Below, in pieces: positions 1 through 12,058 of a stretch of DNA of 64,000 bases. The stretch covers positions 143,232,993 through 143,296,992 of the forward strand of contig NC_044557.1 in NCBI RefSeq assembly GCF_007565055.1, in the 5' to 3' direction. The DNA is from Rhinopithecus roxellana. Taxonomy: Eukaryota > Chordata > Mammalia > Primates > Cercopithecidae. A model generated the notes under the pieces. The model did no database searches, was not told where the DNA came from, and saw only the letters and a program-made list of their open reading frames with translations. How positions within the stretch are numbered: position 1 is the stretch's first letter; each line of letters begins with the position of its first letter. A program made the position numbers and the translations under genes.

Positions 1-40
1 TCAGTTGCTTTCACATCACTTTTTAAAAATCATTACACAG

Positions 41-411
41 TGCTATGGTTTAAAGGTATTCCCTAAAGTTCATGTGTAGTAAACTTAATCCCCAGTGCCA
101 GAGTGTTGGGAAGTGGGGTTGAGCAAGACATGATGAGGTCATGAAGGGAGAGTCCTCAGGGATTAATGTCATTATCACAGGAGTGTGTTAGTTATCTCAA
201 GAGTGGGCTTGTTATCAAAGCGAGTTTGGCTCCCTCTCACTCACTTGCACTCTCATATTTTCTGACCTTTTCACCTTCTGCCATGAGATGATGTAGCAGG
301 AAGGCCCTCACCAGATATCCCTACCTTCAGAACTGTGAAGAATAAATTTACTTTATAAATAAATTATCATCTATTGTCTTCTGTTATAGCAACACAAAGT
401 GGACTATAACA
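41..411 (+). mobile_element. Solitary MaLR LTR (MST/THE1-like)
   Basis: Opens with tgctatggttt and closes with gtggactataacac, the usual ends of the MST/MLT1 group of non-autonomous ERVL-MaLR LTRs. Middle blocks also match: a gatgaggtcatgaaggg block, a gtgggcttgttat block and ctcaccagat. AATAAA at 341-346 is the LTR polyadenylation signal. The usual stretch between ctcaccagat and the cagaactgtgaag block is shortened. No internal proviral sequence follows, so it is a solo LTR. Confidence 0.8.
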
Positions 412-489
412 CTTAGTATTTACCAGTAACTGACATGTAACTATTTACTTATTTTAATTATCATGTGTCTTTCTGTTTCTGGCCATTAA

Positions 490-650
490 CCTCCTCCATG
501 CCCTACCAACCCAATTTAAGTTCTATGAAAGCAGTAAAATCCCAGACATAAAAGATTTAACCTCATCTGTTTCAGCCTCTGCTACATCCCAGCATGGAGG
601 ATAACTCTTGGTATATAGAAGTTGCTAAATAAATGTTTATGAACTGAGTC
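490..650 (+). mobile_element. L2 LINE 3' end
   Basis: The order of blocks (tctatgaaagcag, cctctgctacatcccagca, then ttgctaaataaatgtttatgaactgag) is that of the 3' terminus of the ancient LINE L2. It is highly diverged and only the last 160 bases or so are visible. Confidence 0.65.
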
Positions 651-1256
651 ACTGCTAATCCCTTCCTGGGTAGGAGGGAGGACACAGACCCTACCTCTGC
701 TAATTTCCCGACCTTGACCACCACATAGTCACCTCAGTTCACTTCCTCTTCCTCACGGGGGTATTCCTAACACCTCCAGGGTTGGGCTACACAGCACGAA
801 ATAATTCTCCTGCATTTTGATGCAAGAGCACGACTGTCCTTATTTTTAAAATTAAATTCAAGTATGTCAGTAAAATTATGAAGCTTTTCCTATATTCCCT
901 TTAAAGAACTCCCTTCTTCAACATGTTGCTAAAATTCTCCTTTCTAACTTTTTACAGTTGGTTTATTATCAATAAAGTAAAAATGACACCCCAGGGCATT
1001 CCTGTTTCTCTCTTTCTCTGTCTCTATCAGCCCTCTTTTTCCTCTGCCAAGCCTGAGGCTCCCCACGAAGGGCGGTGCTGGTGCAGAGATGCTGGGTAAA
1101 GGCACTGACGGATAGGGCTGAACCAGGGAGCAGCCACTTAGTACTGCTCACCCGACAGGCTGTCACTGGGTGTGATAGGCAGGATGAGACATTGCAGGAA
1201 ACTGAGAACTGCCGGGGGAAGGCAGTGATGCATGCCAAGCCGGGGTGGCCTGAAAC
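651..1256. other. No recognisable feature
   Basis: Mixed-composition sequence without a repeat I recognise. Short open frames on both strands at 969-1238 have no protein-like character and run into the neighbouring Alu. Confidence 0.5.
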
Positions 1257-1270
1257 AGCGATAGAAATTC

Positions 1271-1573
1271 TTTTTTTTTTTTTTTTTTTTTTGAGACAGA
1301 GTCTCGCTCCGTCGTCCAGGCTGGAGTGCAGTGGCGTGATCTCGGCTCACTGCAAGCTCTGCCTCCCGGGTTCCCGCCATTCTCCTGCCTCAGCCTCCCG
1401 AGTAGCTGGGACTACAGGAGTCTGCCGCCACACCCAGCTAATTTTTTGCATTTTTAGTATAGACGAGGTTTCACCGTGTTAGCCAGGATGGTCTCGATCT
1501 CCTGACCTCGTGATCCGCCCGCCTGGGCCTCCCAAAGTGCTGGGATTACAGGCGTGAGCCACTGTGCCCAGCC
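1271..1573 (-). mobile_element. Full-length AluY-like element
   Basis: Poly(T) head at 1271, then the complete reverse-complement dimer ending gtgcccagcc. The tgcaagctctgcctcccggg and ccgccattctcctgcctcag blocks are AluY-type. Target duplications flank it: agcgatagaaattc at 1257-1270 and agcaatagaaattct at 1574-1588. The open frame 1075-1482 here is Alu-derived. Confidence 0.95.
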
Positions 1574-1755
1574 AGCAATAGAAATTCTGAGGCATACCTT
1601 GCAGTGATGTGGCTTAGCTGAGCACTGCTTGAAAACAGGCTGGAAAGCCAGCCTCCCAGGTTGCCATTAGGAACAGAGCTGCTCAAAATAAAGGCAGCTC
1701 TCAGGAGAGTCTTGACTCACACAGATGAGGATGGCCACATAGCTGTTATTCCAAC

Positions 1756-1788
1756 CACACACACACACACACATACACGCACACACCC
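1756..1788. repeat. (CA)n microsatellite, interrupted
   Basis: About 33 bases of CA dinucleotides with ATA and CG interruptions, in otherwise unremarkable sequence (1589-1975). Confidence 0.9.
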
Positions 1789-1975
1789 AGAGATGGTAGT
1801 GACTGCCAAAGATCACCCCCTGATACAGAGTATGGAATATCTGTGTAAATGGTATATAGAATATAACAGTAAAACTGGAAACAAGACTTAGGACATTTCA
1901 AATGAAATCTTTTGCATGCTATTGAAATACTATTTGTAATTCTAATTTGTAACACTTAAAAATTTTGCATTCCAC

Positions 1976-2095
1976 AGAGCATTTTATCTGCATTATCTTG
2001 CTTGATCCTTATAACAATATCATGTAGCAGGCAGAGCAAATAATAGCATACTTACAGTTGAGCAAATTGAAATTCAGAGTGGTCAAAAAAATTAC
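1976..2095 (-). mobile_element. MIR SINE fragment
   Basis: Reverse-complement MIR core: attatcttgcttgatcctta, then a diverged version of the gatgaggaaactgaggc block. Old and interrupted. Confidence 0.6.
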
Positions 2096-2439
2096 CACAA
2101 TGTCATACAGATTGTCAGATATTCTTGGAGGGTTCAATAGCATCGAGGAAACCACATTTTTTTTTTCTGTTTTAACTTTGAACAGCTTACGTTAGCCTAA
2201 AGAAATTTTCATAAAACTATAATTTTGATTAAGTTGGTAGGTAAAATTATATTTCCAGAAAAGAGAAAATTGGGATGGGGGTAATTTTATTCACTTTACA
2301 AAAGAAATATTAATTTATCTAAAGAATATGATATGGCTTATTTAAATCACAAATGAGAATATTTTAAAATAGCTTTATTGAGGTATATATACTGGTATAT
2401 TTAAACAATCAAAATTATTGTATAAATAAATGATCAAAT
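2096..2439. other. AT-rich sequence, no feature recognised
   Basis: Strongly AT-rich. The phrase agctttattgaggtatata resembles an old L1 3' region, but I cannot extend it convincingly. Confidence 0.4.
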
Positions 2440-3755
2440 CTAGAGCATATGAAGGCTTCCTATGAAACAATAAGGAAAAAAGCAAAATTAAAATGGGCAC
2501 AATGTATTAGCAGCTGAGTCATGGAAGAAGAAATCCAAAAAGTCAACAAACATCTGCTTGGGAAGGAATGCTAGCACTTTCTCCATTCCTTCCTTCTTCT
2601 TGGACATGGCTGCCCAGCCAGACACATATATTTCCTATTCATGAGACTAAATTATTGCCAATGAAATGTGAGTGGAAGAAATGTGTGCACTTCTGCCTTA
2701 CTTGTCTGCAAGGAAATTGCTTTCCCTGAGCTTGTCTTTTTTTCCGAAAGCGGGTATGTGGCAACAACCTGACTTCAACTAGGAAGACAAGGTTGATGAC
2801 CTAAGGGATAGCATGGTAGCAAATGGAAGGATCCCCGAGTGACTGTGTAGAGTCGAGTCCTCTTACCAGCCTGGACTGGCCAACATAAGATTAAGTAAGA
2901 AAAACATCTTTTTTATTGAAATTCTTACCTACATTACTAAGTCTGGAGGTCTCTTTGTTACAGCTGCTTAGCTTTTACATTAATGAATACAATGGCCAAT
3001 CTAACTAGTAGTCTGGGAAATGAAAGTTAAAACAAAATATCATTTCATACCCGAAGTGTGGCCACACTTTAAAAGCCTGGTGATATTGAGAATTGACAAG
3101 GATACAGGACATGAGAAGCTCTCATGTATTTCTGGAAGGAGTGTAAATTGGAACAACTACTTGGAGAATAATTTGTCAGTATTACTAAAGTAGAAAATAA
3201 GTATTCCCTGCAACCTATTCATTTCAATCCTAGGTCTAGTAACTTTACATACTCAGACATACCTTGAAGGTCATTACAACATCATTTGTATTAGCAAGAA
3301 ATTAGAAACTATATGAATGTTCATTGTAAGAGGATGGATGAATACTTTGTCATATTTTCATACAATAGAGTACAGTCAACAGTTGAAATAGATGAACTGC
3401 ATCTGTATGCATTAACATGAACAGATTTTTAAAACATGATATTGAAGGGGACAGGAAGTTGAAGAACATGTACAACATGAAAGCATTAGATAAAAATTTA
3501 AAATATGTAAAGCACAACTATGTATTCTTTTGCATACATATACATGTAGGAAAAGGGCAAAAACATGGTCTAAATGAATACATACCGGATTCTTAATAAT
3601 GGCTGTTGCTGGGGAAGGAAGGTGAGGAAATGAATCTGTGGAGAGAAACAGAGTATTTCAGTATTATCACTGTTTTATTTCTTTTGTAAAAAAAATCATG
3701 CAAAACTGCTAAATTATTAACATTTATTATTTGTGGTTATTGAGTATAACCAGAA
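2440..3755 (+). mobile_element. Ancient L1 (L1M) 3' part, interrupted at 2557-2992
   Basis: 2480-2556 matches the ORF2 C-terminal region (gaagaaatccaaaaagtcaa) and 2993-3755 resumes it (gggaaatgaaagttaaaaca, then the 3' UTR). Together they are one old L1 split by a later insertion. All frames are heavily mutated, so it is a non-coding fossil. Confidence 0.7.
2557..2992 (+). mobile_element. Probable old LTR-like element nested in L1M
   Basis: It interrupts otherwise continuous L1 sequence. Its 3' part (gatagcatggtagcaaatgg, a gactgtgtagagtc block, then ttgttacagctgcttagc) recalls old mammalian LTR-type repeats. Family not settled. Confidence 0.45.
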
Positions 3756-3761
3756 ATGTCC

Positions 3762-3975
3762 AGCCGGGCATGGTGACTCACGCCCGTAATCCCAGCACTT
3801 TGAGAGGCTGAGGCGAGTGGATCATCTGAGGTCAGGAGTTTGGGACCAGCCTGACCAACATGGTGAAACCCCGTCTCTACTAAAATACAAAGATAGCCAG
3901 GCGTGGTGGTGTGTGCCTGTAATCCCAGCTACTCGGGAGGCTGAGGCAGAAGAATCCCTTGAACCCGGGAGGCAA
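3762..3975 (+). mobile_element. 3'-truncated Alu
   Basis: Starts at agccgggcatggtgactcac and runs through the left monomer into the right one, but stops at gaacccgggaggcaaaag. It lacks the end of the right monomer and the A-tail, and joins L1 sequence directly. Confidence 0.9.
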
Positions 3976-4505
3976 AAGTTTCATTGTAGCATTGTTCATA
4001 AAAGTGAAAATGGCAAACATTTCCCAATTTTCCAAATGTCTTCAATAGAATGCACGTATATAAATATGGCATATTCATGGGATAATGCTGTCCAATAATT
4101 AAATGAACTAGAATTACATGTATTGACATGGTTACATCTCAAAATACAAAGTTGCATGAGCAAAGCAAGTTATAGAATGATACATTTGACATGATTCATT
4201 TACATAAGCCTAAAAACATGCAAAATAATGTTATATACTGTTTATATTACTTTCATACACAGTATGAAAAAACAAGTCATGGGAATGATAAACAACAAAT
4301 TTATGGTACTACTTTCTGTAAGAAAGGGAGGAAGCAAGGTTCAGAACAATGTAAAAAGAGGTCTATTTATTAAGTTTTTTTCCTTTTTAATGAAAGTATC
4401 TGAAGCAAATTCAACAAAATACCAAGACTTGTTAGAGTCGGGTGGTGAGCACTTGGGTATTACTTAAATTATTCTCCAAAGTTTTATGTATGTTTAAGAT
4501 TTTCA
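3976..4505 (+). mobile_element. Second ancient L1 (L1M) 3' end
   Basis: Begins in the stretch equivalent to 'gcattgttcataaaagtg' of the L1 ORF2 end and runs through the 3' UTR (ggtggtgagcacttgggtat, ttaagattttcata). The same part of L1 is already present at about 3270-3755, so L1 3'-end sequence occurs twice in the same orientation. Confidence 0.65.
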
Positions 4506-4515
4506 TAATTTTTTG

Positions 4516-4665
4516 TTGGGCATAGTGGCTCACACCTGTAATCTCAGCACTTTGGAAGGCCGAGGCAGGAGGACCACTTAAGGTCAAGAGTTTGAGACCA
4601 GCTTGGGCAACATAGCAAGATCTCATCTCTATTTTTAAAACAAAAATAAACAAAACAAAAATTTA
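4516..4665 (+). mobile_element. Alu left monomer (FLAM-like)
   Basis: Single monomer (tgggcatagtggctcacacc to agatctcatctctatttt) followed by an A-rich tail with aaaacaaaaataaac. There is no right monomer, consistent with a free left Alu monomer or an old AluJ fragment. Confidence 0.8.
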
Positions 4666-5595
4666 AAAATGTTGTAAGTTTTAAAAATGAGAAAAATAAA
4701 AACCGTTAACGAAGCAGATATTCATGTCCATAGCTGGTAACTTTGGGCAAGCCAGTTAACTTTTCCAGAATATCAGTTTATTTTTTTTCTAAAATAACAT
4801 CATTAATTTCAAATTCAGAGGGAGATAGCTGTTGTGTTTTCTAACTCTACAAAGCCTTCTCTGCTATATATTCCACATTGTTGTTACTGAACGACTCCTG
4901 ACTGAGGTTTGTGGGCTTAATTATTGGCTAGTGGAGCCCCAAATGGGTCCTGTGTCATGAGATTTAGAATGTGGAATGTCTACAGTACTCACCGAAAAAT
5001 AATCTCACCTTCACCCCATTGGCCTCATCTCTGTGTTTTAAGTTCTCGTGTTGGACATGGTGACATGCCACCCAGATCCCCATCAAGGAAGGACTTCTTG
5101 CCTATTTCTGGAAGGACTATCAGCAGACAACCTTCCTCTGTCAGTGCCTTCAGGGATTACCCCATCTGCAAAGAGCCACCTGGCACAAGGTCAAGCCCTT
5201 CCCAGGGCATCCCATATCTGGTGACTGATAGATATGAGTGAATAAACATCCAACCATTTTGGTCCAACACAGGTCAGTTCTAACCAGCGATTTTAGCTCC
5301 AAAGCTCCCTCTGGGGTTGCCTGAGTGGCTGCAGCTTCTCTTCTCCCACTGCCCAGTTTAGCATCTCCCCCTGGCCTTCCACAGGTATTGATGCAGGAAG
5401 CATTTCCTAATAAACCATCTGCAGGCTCAACCATCTCAGGGTCTCCTTCCTGTAGAGACCAACTGATACATCTGGGGAGTTGAAAAGGTAACATGAGGCT
5501 TGGGAACTGGGTCACTTACCACCTCGCTGGCAATAAGGGTCTCATCACTGGTGGTAAGTTGAGCTCAAATAGCTCCTGACATAAAGTGACCATCT
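4666..5595. other. No recognisable feature
   Basis: Unique-looking sequence. Open frames at 4924-5241 (+) and 5150-5515 (-) overlap each other and show no recognisable domain. Confidence 0.5.
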
Positions 5596-6050
5596 ATATC
5601 AGTTTGAATAGTATCCCTCCAAAATTCACGTCCACCTGGAAACTCAGAATATAACTTGTTTGGAAATAGTGTCTTTGTAGATGTCATTAGTTAAGGTTGT
5701 TGAGATAAAATCATCCTGGATTTAGAGTGGGCTTTAAATCCAGTGACTGGTATCCTCATAAGACGAGGGGAAGACGTACAGACAGAGAGACATGGGGAAG
5801 GCCTTATGAAGACACAGACGGGGATTTGAGTGATACAACCACAATCCACGGAATGCTACGAGCCACCAGAGTCAGGAAGGAGTAAGGAAGGATTCTCCCC
5901 TCACACGTTTAGAGGGACCATGGCCCTGCCAATATCTTGATTTGAGAGTTATAGCCTCCAGAACTATGAGAGATTAAATGTCTATTGTTTAATCCACTTA
6001 AATTTGTGGTAATTTCTTATGAACAGACTGTGCAAGGAAATTAATATACA
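5596..6050 (+). mobile_element. Solitary MLT1 LTR (ERVL-MaLR)
   Basis: Contains the MLT1 block order: tccctccaaaattcacgtcc, acttgtttggaaatagtgtc, gactggtatcctcataagac, gccctgccaatatcttgatt, and agcctccagaactatgagag. The polyadenylation signal is decayed to ATTAAA. Complete in length but old. Confidence 0.85.
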
Positions 6051-7405
6051 ACCTAGTTCTTAAAACTTTCACCAGTGGCAAATGGAGATAGCATAGTACC
6101 AGAAGGAAATGCAGTGGCGGGTATAAATTATTAGATATTTGAAAACTTTGGAAGAATCAGTGCCCATAATGACAATGGAATCCAATCCTACTGCCTTACC
6201 GTAGTCTGACACGTTAGAAAATATAATGAAAACCCAACAGCAATTTACAGGCCATGGGGAATCAAATGTGGAGAAGCCAGTGGGCCTTCTTGCAGCATAG
6301 AAAGAGGCTCTCCTCTCCTAGGCGAAGGCAGAGAAAACTGACCACCAGCCTGAGGACCTAATTGTCAGAACAGCAGGGCTCCAAGGAAAGCTAAACTCCC
6401 AGCCAAGATAGATCTGCTACGGCAAGGTCAGAACCCTGGTGTGAAAGAACAGTACCCTGATACTAGGATGGGGACATCCAGGTTGATTTCAGCACCTTCA
6501 CTCCCTCAATCTGGGAACTCCTAACTCTCTGAATCCTCTGGGCCTGCAGAGGTGGGCCACTCCTCCCTAGTAAGTAGGCAAGAATACTTCATCCCCATTG
6601 CTGGAAGACAGTGCGGGGAGCCTCTACCCATAAGACAAAATGTGTCCCCTACCTCCTCTCTTGGCCCTTAGGCCTATAAATACAGTTACGTTGCTGCCTA
6701 ACCTAGCCCCTGGCCGAGGAGATGCTGGGCCTGATAAAGAGAGAAAGGGATTATACACCAGTGGACAGTCAGGACCTCCTGGCCCATGTACCAGCCACAG
6801 CCTGAGGACCAAGCAAGAGACTCAATGCTGAAAGTGATGATCAAGGGGCCAGAACACAAGACTGGATGAAGCAAAGGTTGTAAGTTTGAGAGTGCTCTCT
6901 CGAGACTGAGAATTGAGCATCTTGGAAAGGTCTCCTAGAGATGGTGTGAGCTGGCTACTAAAATAGCTTCTAGAAGCACAGAAGAGGTGATGGCCCGGGC
7001 TAACGAGGCTGACATGCAAGAACCGCCAGGGCAGATGGTGGAGAAAGAGATGGAGAGACTTGGGGAAGCAGAAACACTGGATTGCATATACTATAACACC
7101 AGAAGACCTACAGGTGATCAGTTTCTGCAGGAGACCCAGCTGCAACCTTACCAAGGTCATCAGGAGTGTGCTGATGGAAGTGTATCAGGTTCTCTATGAA
7201 GTTCAACGATGGCGTCATCTGTGGGCCAAGGCTGAGGTAGTGGGGGCTGTCACAGACAAGGTTCGTGTGCAGCAATGGGGAGGAAACGAGCCACAACAAA
7301 ACATTAAAGAGCAAATTGAACTACACAGTTACCCACAGTAGATGCCTGTGTGTGATGTGGGTTTGTTGAATGAATGTCAATCATCATGAAAGAGAACTTC
7401 TGAGA
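6051..7405. other. No recognisable repeat or gene
   Basis: Moderate GC for the window. Overlapping open frames at 6987-7199 and 7060-7341 lie in two frames of the same strand, and neither gives a protein I recognise. No splice-site pair or poly(A) signal ties them to a gene. Confidence 0.45.
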
Positions 7406-7935
7406 ATAAATGTTGGACCCTAAAACAAAAACAATAGATGCTTGCATTTACAAGTTATTAATGTAGTTTTGAGAACCATCTCTTTCACCAGCTGCCATTG
7501 GCCCTTTCCTCTGGGCCGTTGAAAGAAGAACTTTAGACTAACTAAACTGAACAGAGTGCAAATGAGCAAAGAATGATTTATGAATTGAGCAGTCCTCCAA
7601 AGCAGAATAGGTTCAGAGCCACTGCAGTGCTGCCACTGGATTGGAGAGGATTTATGGGCAAAAAAGAGGAAAGTAAGGTACAGAAAACAGAAGTGAGGTA
7701 CAGAAATAGCTGGATTGGTTACAACTTGGTGTTTGCCTTATTTGAACACGATTTGAACAGTTAGCCACCTGTGATTGGCTGAAACTCTGTGATTGGCACA
7801 ACAGTAGGTTACAGGCTGTTCAAACATTCAATTAGGCTACAGCACACCATGTACTACAAATGGAAAAACTTTTAGCCTGAACTTAAAATATATAAGGAGG
7901 CAGCTTTAGGCTAAAATTAATTTATCTTTAAATCA
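7406..7935 (+). mobile_element. Probable LTR-type repeat, family unresolved
   Basis: The paired phrases gtgattggctgaaactctgt and aggaggcagctttaggctaa, with CCAAT-like boxes and a tataaggagg stretch, look like an ERV LTR or a related interspersed repeat. Recognition is by phrase only and the edges are uncertain. Confidence 0.4.
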
Positions 7936-7940
7936 AACAA

Positions 7941-8099
7941 AATTTTTTTGGAGACAGGGTCTTTCTCTTTTGCTCAAACTGGAGTGCAGCGATGCTATCA
8001 TAGCTCACTGCAGCCTTCACCTCCTGAGCTCAAGTGATCCTCCCATTGCAGCCTCCCGAGCAGCTGGGGATACAGGTATAGACCACCACGCATGGCTTA
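7941..8099 (-). mobile_element. Old Alu fragment (single monomer)
   Basis: Reverse-complement Alu with AluJ-type bases (tagctcactgcagccttcac, ctcaagtgatcctcccattg) that stops at caccacgcatggctta. About one monomer is present. Confidence 0.8.
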
Positions 8100-9709
8100 A
8101 ACATAACAGGTCAAAATCCAGTGCTTTTGTTCAGGGAATATTCCTACCTTGCTATGAACAACTAAAAAAAAGGAAAAAAGAAAAAAAAAAAACATGGCAA
8201 ATGACAGAGGAGAGAATGAAGAGGCTTGGGAAATAGACATGCTGCAGTGGGAATCCTGCACATCATCAATGGCACAGCAGCCTACCACATGAGGCAGACG
8301 CAGTGTGTGGCGGAGAGTGGTGTGCGGTCCATGTGTCCCTGTGGGGACCAAGGTACCCACGGCCCCAGCTGCCAGAAGTGTTAGTGGCAGCTTCCATTTG
8401 AGTCTCTCCACAGGAACTGCCTCGCTGCTGCCTAGCTCAAGGTCAAGCGTCTACCACAGGGCCAGCCCACATTCAATGAATGGCATATGCTAGGTACAAA
8501 GATTCAGCTCTCTTTCCTGATGAAGGATAACCAGAAGGGCTTTTCCAGCTGCACACTCCCTGTGGTGTTGACTGAGGCCTCTGAACAACTACATCGCAGC
8601 TCATCTTCCTTCTGTTCCCAGGTCCTGGAACCTGCACACCTTTACAGATGTGGTTCCTCAGAACACTGTTAAAAAAATAGGTCTCAGGACCTGTTCCAGA
8701 AACCTACCTAAGACAGTAGGTGGTGTCATCATCCATGGAGTCCGCCCGACTGCACAGTTTCGAGAGTGGTGAAACTAATATTTATAAGTCTGTCCATGGC
8801 AGGCCTGACAGCTCTGAGAACTCCATAAATGGCTCCCAATTTCTATGTGCCTTGAGTCAGTTTTAATAATGAAGTTAAGAACATTTGACCTTTAATAGCT
8901 CCCTACACGCTTATATTTGCTAATTGAGAGACTGCCTGAAACTGAACAGGTTTTGCACACCAAAGCCCTCTCATATATTGAAAACAAAGGGATCTCCAGA
9001 GATTTTAGGTCTACAAAGGCATGTTCACGCTTGGGAATTCATGGGTTTAGCATTTTCAATTAGGTCATTTCGTATAGAGGGAGGACTGAGAACGTGCAGG
9101 TATGGTCATGGAACGTTAAATGGAAATGATGGAGCTTTCTGGGGTACATCTGAAACCACTCCAAGAGAGACAACTGATTTAAAGTCGGTGCAGTATAGTG
9201 TGCACGGTGCCTGACAATCCTTTTCTAATTGGATTATCTGAGACTAAATGTGAAGAGTTAAATAATTTCTTAGTACAACACAAAACAAATACTCATGGTG
9301 ATGTGACCCAGAGAAGAAGGAGCACTCGTGCTTCTACTTTAATGTGAAAGGCTTTGGCAACCTTGGCTCCAGCTGGGATACAAAGGGGTCCATCAAAGTG
9401 AAGCAGAAATTGCCCCAAAGGCTGCCGGCCAGGCCACAGCTGGGCTGACTCACTGCTTGGTGACTTGTCCAGGACTATAGCTGCTATACAAACAGAGAAA
9501 GTGGGATTGCTTTTGCTTTTTATGGAGGTACAGTCACAGTCAGGGCTAATTTAATTCCTTAATGCTGACAAACTGAACACAGAAGTCAAGATTTGGGGAC
9601 AAAGGCATGTGAGGCCGTAACTTTCAACAGCCCCAGTCCCAGCACCTTAGTGCAGCAAAAGCAGCACAGAGGCAGTGCCATGAAAAAGTCAATTTCAAGA
9701 GTTAAGACA
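8100..9709. other. No recognisable feature
   Basis: Unique-looking sequence. An A-rich run at 8164-8192 is the only low-complexity patch. Short frames at 8305-8672 and 8924-9214 have no recognisable product. Confidence 0.45.
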
Positions 9710-10000
9710 GGCCGGGTTTGGTGCCTCATGCCTGTAATCTCAGCACTCTGGAAAGCCAAGACAGGAGGATTAACTGAGCGCAGCATTCAAGAGCAGTCTG
9801 GGCAACAAAAATGAGACCCTGTCTTTACAAAAAAATTTTAAAAATTAACCAAGCGTGGCAGTACACACCTGTGGTACCAGCTACATGGGAGGCTGAGGCA
9901 GGAGTATTGCTTCAGCACAGGAATTCAAGACTGCGGTGAACTCTATGACCATACCAGCACCACCACACTTTAATCTGGGCAACAGAATGAGACCCTGTCT

Positions 10001-10032
<32 letters not shown>
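9710..10032 (+). mobile_element. Old Alu (AluJ-like), full length
   Basis: Complete but strongly diverged dimer with AluJ-type bases (gtgcctcatgcctgtaatct, cagtctgggcaac) and a tail of more than 30 A at 10002-10032. It lies immediately upstream of the L1M nest. Confidence 0.9.
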
Positions 10033-10036
<4 letters not shown>

Positions 10037-10372
10037 CACAACAGAAGAACTTCATTCTATGAGACCATCAAGAAAATGAAAAAACAGCCCACAGAATGGG
10101 ACATGCTGGGGTGGGTATCCTCCATGCCATTTAAGACACTGCAAACATTTGCAAATCACTTATTTGATGAGTGGCTGGTATTCGGAATACATAAAGAACC
10201 CTTACAACTCAATAATAAAGAAACAAATAACCTAACTGAAAATGAGCAGTCTTTGAGTAGAAACTTCTGTAAAGAAGATATACAAACAGTAAATAAGCAA
10301 ATGAAATGATGCCCAACATTAATCATTAGGGAAATGCAAATCATAACCACTATGATGAAGCACTAGCAAAAT

Positions 10373-11090
10373 TGCCTTTGCAAAATTTTAAGTGAGGCAA
10401 TTATGACAGTGAAAGAAATCAGACCTAACCAACTCCACCTTGCTTCTAAGGTTTACGCTGTTCTTGTTCATTCCTGGGTGTAGTCAGAACTAACTCTGGG
10501 AAGGAATTCAGTTCATGGTTTGACTCTGAAAATTGATAATACCCCTTCCCAAAAAGACCCCCTTCTTGCCTGGGGACCAGTCTGCTTTTGCAAGACTAAC
10601 AAATTAGTTACAAGATCAGAAATTATGGTTTAGGGGTCACGCAGTCTCTGGCTCTAAGAGTCTGAACCTCTCCAAATTGCTCCCGGGGATAACATCACTA
10701 TTGTAAAACCTAAGATCATTGCTTGAGATATTTTGCAGATCCTGCACTGGATGGATCAGCTGACACCACCTAGAATGTAATCTGGCTCAACCAGTTCTAC
10801 CATGGCACCCAGAAACAGAAGCAGCAAGAAAAACTTACTTTGACCTCGTATGAGTCCATCTCCAACCTGACCAATCAGCACTCCCCAATTCCCAAGCCCC
10901 ACCCACCAAATTATCTTTAAAAACCTCTGATCCCCAAACGTTCTGGGAGACTGATTTGAATAATAATAAATCTCTGGTCTCCCGCACAGCCAGCTCTGCT
11001 TGGATTACTCTTCCTCCATTGCAATTCCCCTGTCTTGATAAACCCACTCCCACTAGGCAGCAGGCAAGGTGAATGCATTGGGCAGTTACA
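10373..11090 (+). mobile_element. Solitary ERV LTR, family unresolved
   Basis: A 700-base block interrupts L1M and ends ...gcattgggcagttaca. It has the architecture of a class I LTR: an AATAAA at 10965-10970 about 15 bases before tctctggtctcccgcacagc, and a downstream ggcagcaggcaaggtgaa stretch. The 5' edge may be 10373 or 10393, since both begin with TG. No internal viral sequence is attached. Confidence 0.7.
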
Positions 11091-11461
11091 CTAGGGTGGC
11101 TGGAATCAAGAAGACAGATAATAACAAATGTTGGTGAGGATGTGGAGACATTCAGAACCCTGCACATTGCTAATGAGAATATAAGATGGTGCCATTGCTA
11201 TGGAAGACAGTTTGGCAGTCCTTGAAAAGGCTAAACATAGAGTTAGCATATAACCCAGTAATTCCACACCTTGGTGTATACCCAAGAGAAATGAAAACAT
11301 GTTCACACGAAATCTTGTACACAAATGCTCATAGCAACAGTATTCATAATTGCCAAAAAGTGAAAACAACTCTAATGTCCATCAACAGATGAATGGATAA
11401 GCAAAATGTGGTACAGCCAAACAATGGAATACTATTCAGCCATAAAAATGTATGAAGTACT

Positions 11462-11754
11462 GGCTGGGCATTGTGGCTCATGCCTGTAATCCCAGCACTG
11501 TGGGAGGCTGAGGCAGGTGGATCACGAGGTTAGGAGATCCAGACCATCCTGGCCAAAATGGTGAAACCCTGTCTCTACTAAAAACACAAAAATCAGCCAG
11601 GAATGGTGGTATGAGCCTGTAATCCCAGCTACTCAGGAGGGTGATGAGGAGAATTACTTGAACTCAGGAGGTGGAGGTTGCAGTGAGCCGAGATCACACC
11701 ACCGCACTTCAGCCTGGGTGACAAAGTGAGACTCCGTCTCAAAAAAAAAAAAAA
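11462..11754 (+). mobile_element. Alu (AluS-like) nested in L1M
   Basis: Full dimer with short A-tail. Perfect 11-base target duplication gtatgaagtac at 11450-11460 and 11755-11765. L1 sequence resumes exactly after it. Confidence 0.95.
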
Positions 11755-12058
11755 GTATGAAGTACCGACACACGCTATGACATGGATGAGTCTTGTAAAC
11801 ACAGGCTAGGGGAAAGAGAAGTTGGAAAAGACCACATATTCCATGATTTTATTTTTATGCAAAGTTCATGATAGGCAAATCTATAGTGACAGAAGTAGAT
11901 TAGTGATTGCCTAGGGTTAGTTAATAGGGAAAGGTTGCTGGTGGGTACAGAATTTTTTTTTTTTTTTTTGAGTTGATGAAGATGTTATAAATTTAGATGG
12001 TGGTGATGGCTGCACAACTCTGAATATGTTAAAGCCACTGACTGGTACGCTTTAAATG

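Noticed and set aside
1075..1482. 135-residue open frame
   Set aside because: Its second half is antisense Alu translation; no independent protein.
6987..7341. Two overlapping plus-strand frames that might be a frameshifted pseudogene
   Set aside because: Neither translation shows a family I recognise and no poly(A) or target duplication flanks them; too weak to call.
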